64,000 nt of DNA, taken from contig NZ_JAUGZK010000001.1 of assembly GCF_036327005.1 (NCBI RefSeq), positions 62,001 to 126,000 on the forward strand, given 5' to 3'. A program made the position numbers and the translations under genes. The notes beneath the pieces are model-generated. The model was not told the DNA's origin. It saw only the letters and a program-made list of their open reading frames with translations, and did no database searches. Shown piece by piece: positions 16,801 to 24,860 of this stretch (position 1 is its first letter; each line of letters starts with the position of its first letter). The stretch comes from Alkalimonas mucilaginosa (GTDB lineage Bacteria; Pseudomonadota; Gammaproteobacteria; Enterobacterales; Alteromonadaceae).

Positions 16801-18292
16801 GCGACAACACCGCCATCGGCGTATCGTCACCCATCGAACCGACAGCCTCCTGACCGTCTTTGGCCAGTACCGTCATCACCTGATCGATTTCTTCGTAGCT
16901 GTAGTTAAACAGCTTGTGGTAGACCTGCATGGTGGCATCGTCAAACACCCGCTTGCCAATCAGATCCAACTCGTATTTTTCGTAGGGGATTAAGCGCTGC
17001 ACATTTTCATTCAGCCAGGCTCGATATGGATGGCGCTGCTTTAAATCTTCATCGATATCGCAGGAGCGCCAGACCTTGCCGGTGTAGGTATCGATCGCCA
17101 GCATTTCGCCCGGGCCGACCCGGCCTTTTTCCTGTACTTCATCCGGGCTGTAATCCCAGATCCCAACTTCGGAGGCCAGTGTCAGTACCTGATCTTTGGT
17201 AATGACAAAGCGGGCCGGGCGCAGACCATTGCGATCCAGGTTACAGGCGACATGGCGGCCATTGGTCATGACGATACCGGCCGGGCCATCCCAGGGCTCC
17301 ATATGCATGGAGTTAAACTCGTAAAAGGCTTTTAAATCATCGTCCATCACCCGGTTGCCTTGCCAGGCGGGTGGCACCAGCAAGCGCATGGCGCGGAATA
17401 AATCCATGCCGCCGGCTAAAAACAGCTCCAGCATATTATCCAGTGAGCTGGAGTCCGAGGTGTCTTCTTTGACAAAAGGAGCGGCTTGCTGCAGATCAGG
17501 CAGCAGCGGCGAGCCAAATTTGTACTGGCGGGCACGGGCCCACTGACGGTTGCCTTTAATGGTGTTGATCTCACCATTGTGCGCTAAAAAGCGAAATGGC
17601 TGCGCCAGTGGCCAGCGTGGCATGGTATTGGTGGAAAAGCGCTGATGGAACACGCAAATGGCGGTTTCAAGCCGGATATCGGCCAGATCCAGATAAAAGC
17701 GTGGCAAGTCGGCTGGCATCATCAGGCCTTTAAAGACCGTCACAAGGCAGGAAAAACTGGGGATATAAAAATCGTTGTCATCGGCCAGCCGTTTTTCAAT
17801 GCGCCGGCGCACCATATACAGGCGGCGCTCCAGATCGCGCTTGCGCCAGCCGGGCTGGGCATTGACAAAGACCTGCTCAATTTGTGGCATCGAGTCCAAC
17901 GCAATAGGGCCTAGCACGGATGCATCAATCGGCATCTTACGCCAACCCACCAGGCTCAGGGTTTCATGGCCCACTTCTTCTTCAATCACTTTGCGGGCAA
18001 AAGCCGCTTTGTCCGGATCCTGGCTTAAAAACAACATGCCAACGCCGTATTTTTTGCCTAAGCTCCAGCCATTTTCTTCGGCAATAGCGCGAAAAAAACT
18101 GTCGGGTTTTTGCATCAAGAGGCCGCAACCATCGCCGGTTTTGCCATCGGCGGAAATCCCGCCGCGATGCTGCATGCGGTCCAAACCATTGATGGCAGTT
18201 CGCACCAGCTTATGACTGGCTACTCCCTCTAAGTGGGCGATCAGGCCAAAGCCGCAGTTTTCCCGGGCTTGTGCGTGTTGGTACAACGCCAT
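13829..18292 (-). CDS. gltB: Glutamate synthase large subunit
   Basis: This is the alpha subunit of GOGAT, 1487 aa, the normal length. It makes two glutamates from glutamine and 2-oxoglutarate. The class II glutaminase domain starts at Cys13 (ARENCGFGLIAH) after removal of a 12-residue propeptide. The FMN-binding synthase domain (about 800-1180) includes GEGGEDPRRFGTEKNSKIKQ and the 3Fe-4S cysteines in CKFLRICHLNNC (about 1100). The C-terminal beta-helix has the expected GTGDNCCEYMTGGVVVVLG-type repeats. GGAGG lies 6 bases before the ATG. ARG-box-like sites lie in its promoter region. Confidence 0.98.
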   Translation of the reverse strand: MALYQHAQARENCGFGLIAHLEGVASHKLVRTAINGLDRMQHRGGISADGKTGDGCGLLMQKPDSFFRAIAEENGWSLGKKYGVGMLFLSQDPDKAAFARKVIEEEVGHETLSLVGWRKMPIDASVLGPIALDSMPQIEQVFVNAQPGWRKRDLERRLYMVRRRIEKRLADDNDFYIPSFSCLVTVFKGLMMPADLPRFYLDLADIRLETAICVFHQRFSTNTMPRWPLAQPFRFLAHNGEINTIKGNRQWARARQYKFGSPLLPDLQQAAPFVKEDTSDSSSLDNMLELFLAGGMDLFRAMRLLVPPAWQGNRVMDDDLKAFYEFNSMHMEPWDGPAGIVMTNGRHVACNLDRNGLRPARFVITKDQVLTLASEVGIWDYSPDEVQEKGRVGPGEMLAIDTYTGKVWRSCDIDEDLKQRHPYRAWLNENVQRLIPYEKYELDLIGKRVFDDATMQVYHKLFNYSYEEIDQVMTVLAKDGQEAVGSMGDDTPMAVLSQKPRTLFDYFRQQFAQVTNPPIDPLRENHVMSLATSIGREHNVFSETAGYARRIQFESPVMMYSDLKQLKAADDEFYRHRQFALNFDPEQQTLQQALESLCQDVVTAVREEQVVLVMLSDRAIAQGKLPIPAAMAVGAVQQALVKAQLRCDSNIIVETATARDPHHFAVLVGLGATGVYPFMAYETVEQLVEKGVLNLSARQAVLNYRKGINKGLYKIMSKMGISTIASYRCSNLFEIIGLGNDIMQLCFAGIDSRIGGANFDDIQQDLQQLAHVAWLKRKPLNHGGLLKYVHDGEYHAYNPDVVQTLQQAVRSGEYHDYQRYSQLVNERPIAHIRDLLRIKPVDKPLPLEQVAPDSELYPRFDSAAMSIGALSPEAHEALAIAMNRLGGRSNSGEGGEDPRRFGTEKNSKIKQIASGRFGVTPHYLVNAEVLQIKVAQGAKPGEGGQLPGEKVTAEIAHLRYSVPGVTLISPPPHHDIYSIEDLAQLIFDLKQVNPKALVSVKLVSEPGIGTIATGVAKAYADLITVSGYDGGTGASPLTSVKYAGSPWELGLAEVHQALVDNGLRHKVRLQVDGGLKTGLDVVKAAILGAESFGFGTGPMVALGCKFLRICHLNNCATGVATQDSTLRKNHFNGLPEMVMNYFTFLAREVRELLAQLGVEKLEDLIGRTDLLELVEPQTQKQSRLDLREILDSSGVRSEKPLYCVEPNTPFDAGDLNLKLVELLGDAVKRKAGGSVRLPIRNTDRSVGAMLSGLIARQHGNQGMAVEPVQVRLTGTAGQSFGVWNAGGLHLSLQGDANDYVGKGMTGGQISVFPPKGVGYAKEGATIIGNTCLYGATGGRLFAAGKAGERFAVRNSGAIAVVEGTGDNCCEYMTGGVVVVLGDTGVNFGAGMTGGFAYLLDEQNDLELRVNPELVECLDISMPILQEHLRSLLHQHVEQTGSELAHQILSDFKTYLPKFRLVKPKTSDVHTLLGHRARSSDELRVQAM

Positions 18293-18314
18293 AACACACC
18301 TCCAAACTTGTCCA

Positions 18315-18353
18315 AATGGATATAAATATAGATTTTATGAATTTTTATTCTAT
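18315..18353 (-). promoter_or_regulatory. Tandem ARG-box-like sites upstream of gltB
   Basis: TGAATTTTTATTCT (18338-18351) matches the ArgR half-site pattern TGAATwwwwATTCA with one mismatch. TGGATATAAATATA (18317-18330) is a weaker match exactly 21 bases away, the usual pitch of paired 18-bp ARG boxes. ArgR takes part in control of gltBDF in E. coli; binding here is inferred. Confidence 0.45.
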
Positions 18354-18595
18354 TTGTGTGCGCGGCGTTAAACTGAAATAAAACAACAAAATACATTCAG
18401 CTTTTCAGTGTTTCTAGAGTAAAAGCTCTTAGAGCGTCTAGCCGTCTAAATAATATCAAGCTATAGGTATACCGGCTTTAATGTGAAAAAGCAAGCAGAC
18501 TTTTCGCACCTTAAAGTATAGAAAGTAAGCAGTTGAATGTGAAAATAAATTACACGAATTGCGGTTATTTCGGCTATCTATGGTGCTGAAAACTG

Positions 18596-18620
18596 AAAAA
18601 AAGCTGCCGAAGCAGCTTTT
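18596..18620 (-). terminator. Intrinsic terminator of iadA
   Basis: Read on the minus strand: AAAAGCTGC, loop TTCG, GCAGCTTTTTTTC. A C(UUCG)G tetraloop caps a stem followed by a U-run, 33 bases after the iadA stop. Confidence 0.9.
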
Positions 18621-18652
18621 GGTAAATGCCAAATTATTCTTAAACTATGCGT

Positions 18653-19840
18653 TTAGGCTTCAAAGGTCCCTTTGACCACGGCTTTAGCATTGGCTACCAT
18701 TTGCCGGCCTTTGGCCCAGACCTGGTTAATCACCAGATCGTCCCGGCGCAGTAGCACCAAATCGGCGTCTTTACCCATGGCAATACGCCCTTTGTGCTTT
18801 AAGCCAAGAATATCGGCCGGGGAGGCGGTAATGCTGCAAATGGCATCCGTTAAAGCAACATCAAATTGCTGCACGGCCTGACGGGCTGATTGATACAAGG
18901 TTTGTACCTGACCAACTTCCAGCCCCAGCATGCTGCCTTTTTTATCGTAAATCGGCAGGCTGGCATTGCCATCGGAGCTCATGGTCAGTTGCAGAACCGG
19001 GATCCCTTCGACCAGACTGAGTGCTAACGCCTCGGCCGCGGCAACTTCGCCATGAGCTAAGTCATAGGCGGTGGTGCTGGTGGTAAAATCCAGATAGCCA
19101 CCTTGTTTGGCATAAGCAAGGCCAGCTGCAAACACCGCCTGATTTCGGTTCATATGGGTAGGATAAAACTGGGTCAGTTCCAGTTCGCTGCCGCTGACTG
19201 CATCAAGAATCGGCTGCAATATGCTGTCGCCAGCCCCCATATGCACGCTGACAATACCGCTTTTACCTGACAGAATGCCACCTACACGGGCCGCTGCCGC
19301 CACTTTGCGAATTTCGCTGATGGTCGGCTGTGACGAGCGGTGATCGCTGATGGCAATTTCACCAACACCGATAAACTTATCGATCAAGATTAAATCGTCG
19401 GTGATATTGCCTGTCAGAGTGCGGCAGGGGATCTCGTAAGAGCCGGTGTGGCACCAGGTGCTGATACCTTCGGCTTCCAGCGCATGGGCTTTGGCCAACA
19501 GATTGGTCAGGGTGCGGGTGGTCGCATCGGTGCCGAGCACACCAATAGCGGTAGTGACACCGCCTAAGGTTGCATCGGTCAGTTGCATTTCCGGCGTGCG
19601 GCTGGCAAAACCTGCTTCACCGCCGCCACCAATAAAGTGCACCAGCGAGTCGACAAAGCCGGGCACCAGATAATGCCCACTGGCATCGACTTCGGTCACC
19701 GGTACATTGCTGGTACCCAGCGATAACGATTCAGCAATTGCCAGAACTTTACCACCAGCAATCAGCACATCCTTTTGACCCAGTGGCTCTGGAGCCAGTA
19801 CTTCGGCTCCTTTAAATAAAATTAATCCGTTCACAGACAC
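18653..19840 (-). CDS. iadA: Isoaspartyl dipeptidase (beta-aspartyl peptidase), altered metal motif
   Basis: This is an amidohydrolase-superfamily enzyme of 395 aa that hydrolyses beta-aspartyl dipeptides. Substrate and metal residues that align with E. coli IadA are present: GGGGE (about 71-75), SDHRSS (165-170), His200 (VSVHMG), His229 (YPTHMN) and Asp290 (SSDGN). Two differ: the HxH motif reads Leu66-Val67-His68 instead of His-x-His, and Glu161 stands where the E. coli enzyme has its carbamylated lysine. Activity may therefore be changed or lost. It follows the YfcC permease gene by 4 bases, so uptake and cleavage are probably coupled. Confidence 0.85.
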   Translation of the reverse strand: MSVNGLILFKGAEVLAPEPLGQKDVLIAGGKVLAIAESLSLGTSNVPVTEVDASGHYLVPGFVDSLVHFIGGGGEAGFASRTPEMQLTDATLGGVTTAIGVLGTDATTRTLTNLLAKAHALEAEGISTWCHTGSYEIPCRTLTGNITDDLILIDKFIGVGEIAISDHRSSQPTISEIRKVAAAARVGGILSGKSGIVSVHMGAGDSILQPILDAVSGSELELTQFYPTHMNRNQAVFAAGLAYAKQGGYLDFTTSTTAYDLAHGEVAAAEALALSLVEGIPVLQLTMSSDGNASLPIYDKKGSMLGLEVGQVQTLYQSARQAVQQFDVALTDAICSITASPADILGLKHKGRIAMGKDADLVLLRRDDLVINQVWAKGRQMVANAKAVVKGTFEA

Positions 19841-19844
19841 CTCG

Positions 19845-21335
19845 TTATTGGTAGCCGATTGCTACAGCCAGCAGCATCGCCAGGCTGGCCAGTAAGAACA
19901 GCCACAAATACAGTTTCCAGGCAAAGCGGGCCCACAGGGTCCAGTCCACCCGTACTACCCCCAAACAGCCAATCAGTGCTGCTGAGGTTGGGATAATAAT
20001 GTTGGTCAGGCCATCGCCGAGCTGAAAAGCCAGCACCGAAATCTGTCGGGAGAGACCGACAAGATCTGCCAAAGGAGCAATCAAAGGCATGGTCAGCGCT
20101 GCCTGACCAGAGCCTGAGGCAACAAAGAAGTTAAATACCGATTGCAGTACCAACATAAACCAGGCCGATAGCCAGGCTGGTAAATCGCCCAGCGCCTGGC
20201 CGGAGTAGTGCAGCAGGGTATTGAGGACAGACGGGGTTTCCGGATTATCACCGCCCAGAATTAACACGATGCCTTTGGCCATACCAACAATAAGGGCGGC
20301 AGGCAATAGCTCGGCGGCACCTTGCTTAAAGGCATCCGCAGCACCATTGACGGTTAAGCGGCCGCCTAAAATACCCAGTACTGCTACCACTAAACCAATG
20401 GTAAAGAACTGACTGGCAATTTCCGGAATATAGTAACCACGCGTAGTGACACCCCAAATGATCCAGCTAAGGCCAGCAAAGAAAGCCAGTAAAATGACCG
20501 TATCCACGCCGGTGTAATGACTGTGTTCCTGTTGCTTGCCTTGCTGCTGTGCTTTCACTTGCACATCGCTGGCATAACTGGGCGACAGCTCGGGGTTGGC
20601 TTTGATGCGGCTGGCGTAGCGCATGGTAAAGATGGTACCAAATACCGTTAGCACCAGCCATAACCCATAGCGAAACTCTGCACCGGACATCAAAGGGATA
20701 TCGGCAATCCCCTGAGCAATTGCAATACTAAAAGGGTTCATCCAGGAAGCGGCAAAGCCGATTTGAGTCGCGACATAGGTCACCAGCACTGTGGTAATGG
20801 CATCGTAGCCCAGGGCATACATCAGCGGCAATAGCACGATGCAAAAGGCAATCGCCTCCTCGCCCATACCAAAGATAGCGCCACCTAACGAGAACAGCAC
20901 AAACATGATGGGGATAAACAGCGCCTCCATGTTTTTTGTTTTCTCAATCAATGCCAGGATGCCGTTGTGGATGGCGCCGGTACGCATGATGATGCCAAAA
21001 GCGCCACCTGTCAGCAGAATAAAAGCAATCACGCCAATCGCCGAGCCCCATTTGGAACCAGAGACCATGCCTTCAAAGGCATAATTTAAAAAGCCTATGC
21101 CACCGCCTTCAGCGAAGAGGGGCACGCCATGTTGTTGCCCGGTGTCCAGTGCAAAGCTGGCCGGAACGATGCGTTGTTGCAGCTCGATCTCGCCGTTTTG
21201 TTCAACTTCTACCTGCTGCATGCCAAAGCTGCCTGCCGGGATCAGATGACTGGCAATTGCGGCCAGCACCATCACGAAAAACAGGATCACAAAAGCATCA
21301 GGCATGTTGACCGGTTGTTTCACCGCGGTTTTCAT
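19845..21335 (-). CDS. YfcC/DcuC-type transporter, partner of IadA
   Basis: This 496-aa inner-membrane carrier of the same family as the one at 6148-7599 has about 12 hydrophobic segments. Motifs include GMGEEAIAFCIVLLPLMYALGYD (about 160-185), VASGSGQAALTMPLIAPLADLVG (about 410) and IPTSAALIGCLG (about 455). A periplasmic insert of about 50 residues follows the first segment. Its position between a TonB receptor and isoaspartyl dipeptidase suggests that it imports beta-aspartyl dipeptides or a similar peptide; this is inference from context. Confidence 0.83.
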   Translation of the reverse strand: MKTAVKQPVNMPDAFVILFFVMVLAAIASHLIPAGSFGMQQVEVEQNGEIELQQRIVPASFALDTGQQHGVPLFAEGGGIGFLNYAFEGMVSGSKWGSAIGVIAFILLTGGAFGIIMRTGAIHNGILALIEKTKNMEALFIPIMFVLFSLGGAIFGMGEEAIAFCIVLLPLMYALGYDAITTVLVTYVATQIGFAASWMNPFSIAIAQGIADIPLMSGAEFRYGLWLVLTVFGTIFTMRYASRIKANPELSPSYASDVQVKAQQQGKQQEHSHYTGVDTVILLAFFAGLSWIIWGVTTRGYYIPEIASQFFTIGLVVAVLGILGGRLTVNGAADAFKQGAAELLPAALIVGMAKGIVLILGGDNPETPSVLNTLLHYSGQALGDLPAWLSAWFMLVLQSVFNFFVASGSGQAALTMPLIAPLADLVGLSRQISVLAFQLGDGLTNIIIPTSAALIGCLGVVRVDWTLWARFAWKLYLWLFLLASLAMLLAVAIGYQ

Positions 21336-21371
21336 AACGAATTAGCCTGTATCGTTCTGTTGGAAAGAAGG

Positions 21372-21390
21372 AGGGGAGCAAAGCTCCCCT
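21372..21390 (-). terminator. Hairpin between the TonB receptor and YfcC genes
   Basis: AGGGGAGC, loop of three bases, GCTCCCCT, an 8-bp perfect stem. On the minus strand it is followed by the pyrimidine-rich CCTTCTTTCC, not a clean U-run, so it may weaken read-through or protect the 3' end of the receptor message rather than stop transcription fully. Confidence 0.5.
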
Positions 21391-21401
21391 GAGATTGCTT
21401 C

Positions 21402-24400
21402 TTAGAAGAAGTAAGTAAAGGATAAACGATAACTGCGGCCCATGGCATTGTGATTGATGGAATCAAAGCCACGGCTGCTGCCGAATACCCGTGGTGGGTC
21501 CCGATCAAGCAAGTTGTCGATGCTCAGATTAATGGCGGCGTTGTCAAAGTCGTAGCCGACGCTGGCCCGCAGGGTGGTCCAGGATGCTACTTGACGGTTA
21601 CCATCAGCATCTAGCTCACCTAAGTCTTCCAGCTCCCAGATATTACGACGGCTCAAACGGCCAATATCATCTTGGTAGGAAGAGGTATAGAGTGCAGTTA
21701 ACCCCAGAAATAAGTCATCGTTACGCCAGGAGACACGGGCACTACCAATATTACGGGGATAGCGGTAAGTTCCAACCAGCGACTCAATTTCATCTGAGCC
21801 TGCTTTGTTGCGCTTAAACGACAAGTAGTTGGTCCAGTCGATATCCAGGCCTAAACGGCCGCCGGCAAAGTCCAGTGTGTGCTTAAAGCTGATATCCAGG
21901 CCTTTAACCTCTTGCTTACCAACGTTTTCTAACTGAATCACATGATCACGCATCAAAGGTAAAACATTATCCCGTGGCTCAACCGCCTCGATAAATGCAG
22001 CCAGGATCTCACTTAGGCTGGCACCTTGTTGATCAATACGCAAACCGGACCCATCGGTCACATTGCAGACCGATGGGGTGTAGGCAATGCCTGTTTGTCC
22101 TTGAGGGACCAGGCCACAATGACGCACAGATGCATCGGTAATTGTTCGGGCCAACATGGCCGTCATATCGGTATCAACCAGCCGTTTGTGATCAAACTGC
22201 CAGTAATCGACGGTGATGGTGGTATCGCGGCTTGGGCTCCAGGCTAGTCCCAAACTGATCGATTCAGATGTTTCAGCTTGCAGGTCCGGGTTACCCAGCT
22301 CGAGCACATTGGGGCTGCTGCTAAAGTTCTGACCATCACAGTACAAGTCCGATACGGTTTGGTTGGCAGAGCAATCGTAAGTGGCGGTGGTCGTGCGAAG
22401 TTGTACACCGGCCTGAGTCAATGAGGGAGCCCGGAACGAGGTGGCCCAGGAACCACGCAGGATAAGCTCATCGACCGGACGCCAGGTCAGACCTACTTTC
22501 GGGTTGAAAGTACCGCCAAAGTCGTTGTAGTGATCGTAGCGACCGGCTGCAAGCAGCTCAACCCGCTCGGCCAGTGGCGCATAGATTTCGGCAAAAGCCG
22601 CTGCTTGGTTACGGCTGGCAGCAGACAAACTGGAACCAAAACCAAATACATCGACCAGGTAGTCATTTTCAAAGCGTGCTCTGGCATTCAGCGATGGCGT
22701 ATCGGTAATTTTTTCCCGGCGCAACTCCAGGCCAAGTGCTGCGCTGACAAAGCCGTGTTGCACTTCAAACAATTCGCCACTGAAGCGAGCATCCCAGCCT
22801 AATACCGTGCTTAATCCTTTACGGGTTGGCACCTCTTGTGCCAGAGCAAGCTGGGCATCATTGGTGGCATCACCGACCAGGAATGGATTGAAATAACCGA
22901 GCAGCTCGGCTCCTCCGCTGCAACTCATGGTGTCGGTATCGGCATTGTAACTGGAAATTTGTCCATCTGAGCAAAGCTCACCACCTAAAGCAGCATGGAG
23001 TTTGTAGCGGTTGTAGATGCCCCGGCTGGCCTCTTGATTCGAGCTTGAGCGGGAATAGGTAAGTGCAGTTTCCCAATCCCAGTGGCCGACTTCGCCTTGC
23101 AGTCCACTGACCAATCGGAAGGATCTGGATTTGATATCAATAGTACGAGGATCATTAAAGCGCGCATCAAAACCAAGGCCATAACCAACCCAGCGATCGT
23201 GGATAGGGGTGTCGAAGAAGTCATCCCAGACCAGATCAAAGTCTTCAGTAGCAATGTATTTAGGGGCTCCAGCAACACCGGCTAAAAAGTCTGGGTTGAT
23301 GGCTGGCATAAAGAAAGCGCCATTGGTGTCACGAAAGATATCCAAAGTTGACAAGTGAGCCATGGGCCCTTCCGCATCGTTCACCTGGTCGATGGGAGCT
23401 GGGCTTGAAAACGCAGAAGACTTTGTTTCACTAAAGAAAAAGTCGGTGCTCCAACGCACTTTGCCTAGTTCAACATTGAACATAAAACCAGCGGAAGCGC
23501 TTTTGAAAGGAGATGTCAGAACATCATCCTGATTTGGGTAGTATGCACAAATTAGTTCATCAAGCTCAGTTTCTGTCAGCTCATTGCTACAGCGAGGATT
23601 TACTTCGTATTGATCGCCTGCTCCCCGAGGTTGAAAGTAGCCGCCGGGCCCTATGCGGCCAATGTAAGTGTAATAAATATTTGCGCCGTCCTGTAGTTTG
23701 GGTAAATACGAATAGTTGCTGACCAGTGCCGGATCACGGGTAAAACTGCGATCCTGCGCGGTCAGCATTTTACGGTCAAAGTAATCCGCAAAAACGGTCA
23801 GGTTACCGCCAGCGACCTGACGGCCGATTACAAAGTTAACATTGGCTCGGCCATCATTGCTCGAAGCGGTGCTGTTGCCATAGCTCAGGTTTAGCTCAGC
23901 GCCGTCGTAATCACTTTTTAAAATGTAGTTGATAACACCGGCTACTGCATCAGCACCGTAAATGGCGGATGCACCGGTGGCCAGTATTTCAACCCGCTCA
24001 ATGGCAGCCAGGGGAATGCTGTTGATATCGACAAAGTTCTGGGTGCCAGCCGCAAATGAAGAGGCTGCCACCCGGCGACCATTGATCAGAGTCAGCGTCG
24101 AAGCCGGGCCAAGACCACGCAATGACGCGGCAGCCTGGCCACCAGGGGTGGAGGTGGAGGTGGCGCCACTTTCAGATGTGGAGAAGGTACCGCTACCGCC
24201 ACGTACCTGTCCGAGATCACGCAGCAATTCATAAATATCGCTGGCACCAGAGTTTTTAATATCCTCATTGGAAATCACTACCAAAGGCTGAGTACCTTCC
24301 AGATCGACCCCACGGATACGGGAGCCGGTGACTTCAATTCGTTCAACCTTTGCTTCGCCGATGGTTTGCTCATCAGCAAACAAGGAGCCTGAAACCAGAG

Positions 24401-24440
24401 CTGAAGCAATAGCTGTTGCTAATACAGAGATTTTACGCAT
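21402..24440 (-). CDS. TonB-dependent outer-membrane receptor
   Basis: A 1012-aa outer-membrane receptor for energy-coupled uptake. ATG at 24440 gives a typical signal peptide (MRKISVLATAIASALVSGSLFA); the longer frame up to 24500 only adds a cysteine-rich leader. A TonB-box-like RIEVTGSRI at about 31 precedes the plug domain (VVISNEDIKNSGASDIYELLRD; SLRGLGPASTLTLINGRR; IYGADAVAGVINYIL), then a 22-strand barrel ending in Phe. It is upstream of, and on the same strand as, the YfcC permease and iadA. The substrate is probably a peptide, judged only from neighbours. Confidence 0.92.
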   Translation of the reverse strand: MRKISVLATAIASALVSGSLFADEQTIGEAKVERIEVTGSRIRGVDLEGTQPLVVISNEDIKNSGASDIYELLRDLGQVRGGSGTFSTSESGATSTSTPGGQAAASLRGLGPASTLTLINGRRVAASSFAAGTQNFVDINSIPLAAIERVEILATGASAIYGADAVAGVINYILKSDYDGAELNLSYGNSTASSNDGRANVNFVIGRQVAGGNLTVFADYFDRKMLTAQDRSFTRDPALVSNYSYLPKLQDGANIYYTYIGRIGPGGYFQPRGAGDQYEVNPRCSNELTETELDELICAYYPNQDDVLTSPFKSASAGFMFNVELGKVRWSTDFFFSETKSSAFSSPAPIDQVNDAEGPMAHLSTLDIFRDTNGAFFMPAINPDFLAGVAGAPKYIATEDFDLVWDDFFDTPIHDRWVGYGLGFDARFNDPRTIDIKSRSFRLVSGLQGEVGHWDWETALTYSRSSSNQEASRGIYNRYKLHAALGGELCSDGQISSYNADTDTMSCSGGAELLGYFNPFLVGDATNDAQLALAQEVPTRKGLSTVLGWDARFSGELFEVQHGFVSAALGLELRREKITDTPSLNARARFENDYLVDVFGFGSSLSAASRNQAAAFAEIYAPLAERVELLAAGRYDHYNDFGGTFNPKVGLTWRPVDELILRGSWATSFRAPSLTQAGVQLRTTTATYDCSANQTVSDLYCDGQNFSSSPNVLELGNPDLQAETSESISLGLAWSPSRDTTITVDYWQFDHKRLVDTDMTAMLARTITDASVRHCGLVPQGQTGIAYTPSVCNVTDGSGLRIDQQGASLSEILAAFIEAVEPRDNVLPLMRDHVIQLENVGKQEVKGLDISFKHTLDFAGGRLGLDIDWTNYLSFKRNKAGSDEIESLVGTYRYPRNIGSARVSWRNDDLFLGLTALYTSSYQDDIGRLSRRNIWELEDLGELDADGNRQVASWTTLRASVGYDFDNAAINLSIDNLLDRDPPRVFGSSRGFDSINHNAMGRSYRLSFTYFF

Positions 24441-24860
24441 GATGTTACACCTGTGCTGCTCGAGCACCAGACACAACGACTGACCGGTATAGCAATACAC
24501 AGGCAGACAAGCGACTGGCGTCGAAAATTTTATTGTTAATATAGGTAAAATTTAGTGGGCAGGAACCAATAACACCTGCCGGTCAAAGGCTGACCGGTTG
24601 TGCTATTCGTTAAACCACTCAGAGAGGTAGTAAGACGAATAGTGATATGAACTAAGCTGTACGGCTTTTTTCAGCATATCGCTACCCTGGAACAAAAATG
24701 CGTCAAATACTGTCCTATAGGTTTATCTCTAATTGGCAAGGAAGTCAATACAGGATACTCTAGGCGACGATAAAAAATAATCACAAAAACAGCCCAATCC
24801 CATCCGATAACCAATAAAATGAAGCCATGAAGTCAGTACATAAAATCAAAAGAGGCCTCT
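24441..24860. other. Intergenic region between the TonB receptor and arcB
   Basis: 420 bases separating divergent genes. The motif TGACCGG occurs three times: at 24481, at 24591, and inverted at 24579, forming the repeat described separately. I could not assign promoters with confidence and see no coding frame or structured RNA. Confidence 0.6.
24579..24597. repeat. Inverted repeat CCGGTCA-N5-TGACCGG
   Basis: A perfect 7-bp inverted repeat with a 5-base centre, about 140 bases upstream of the TonB receptor start. Another TGACCGGT lies at 24481-24488. This pattern suits an operator, but the regulator is unknown. Confidence 0.5.

Larger units (their letters stand above)
18293..18652. other. 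Intergenic region between iadA and gltB
   Basis: 360 bases, AT-rich near gltB. It holds the iadA terminator (18596-18620) and the gltB control region with two ARG-box-like sites (18315-18353). I see no open frame and no RNA gene in the middle part (18360-18590). Confidence 0.7.
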
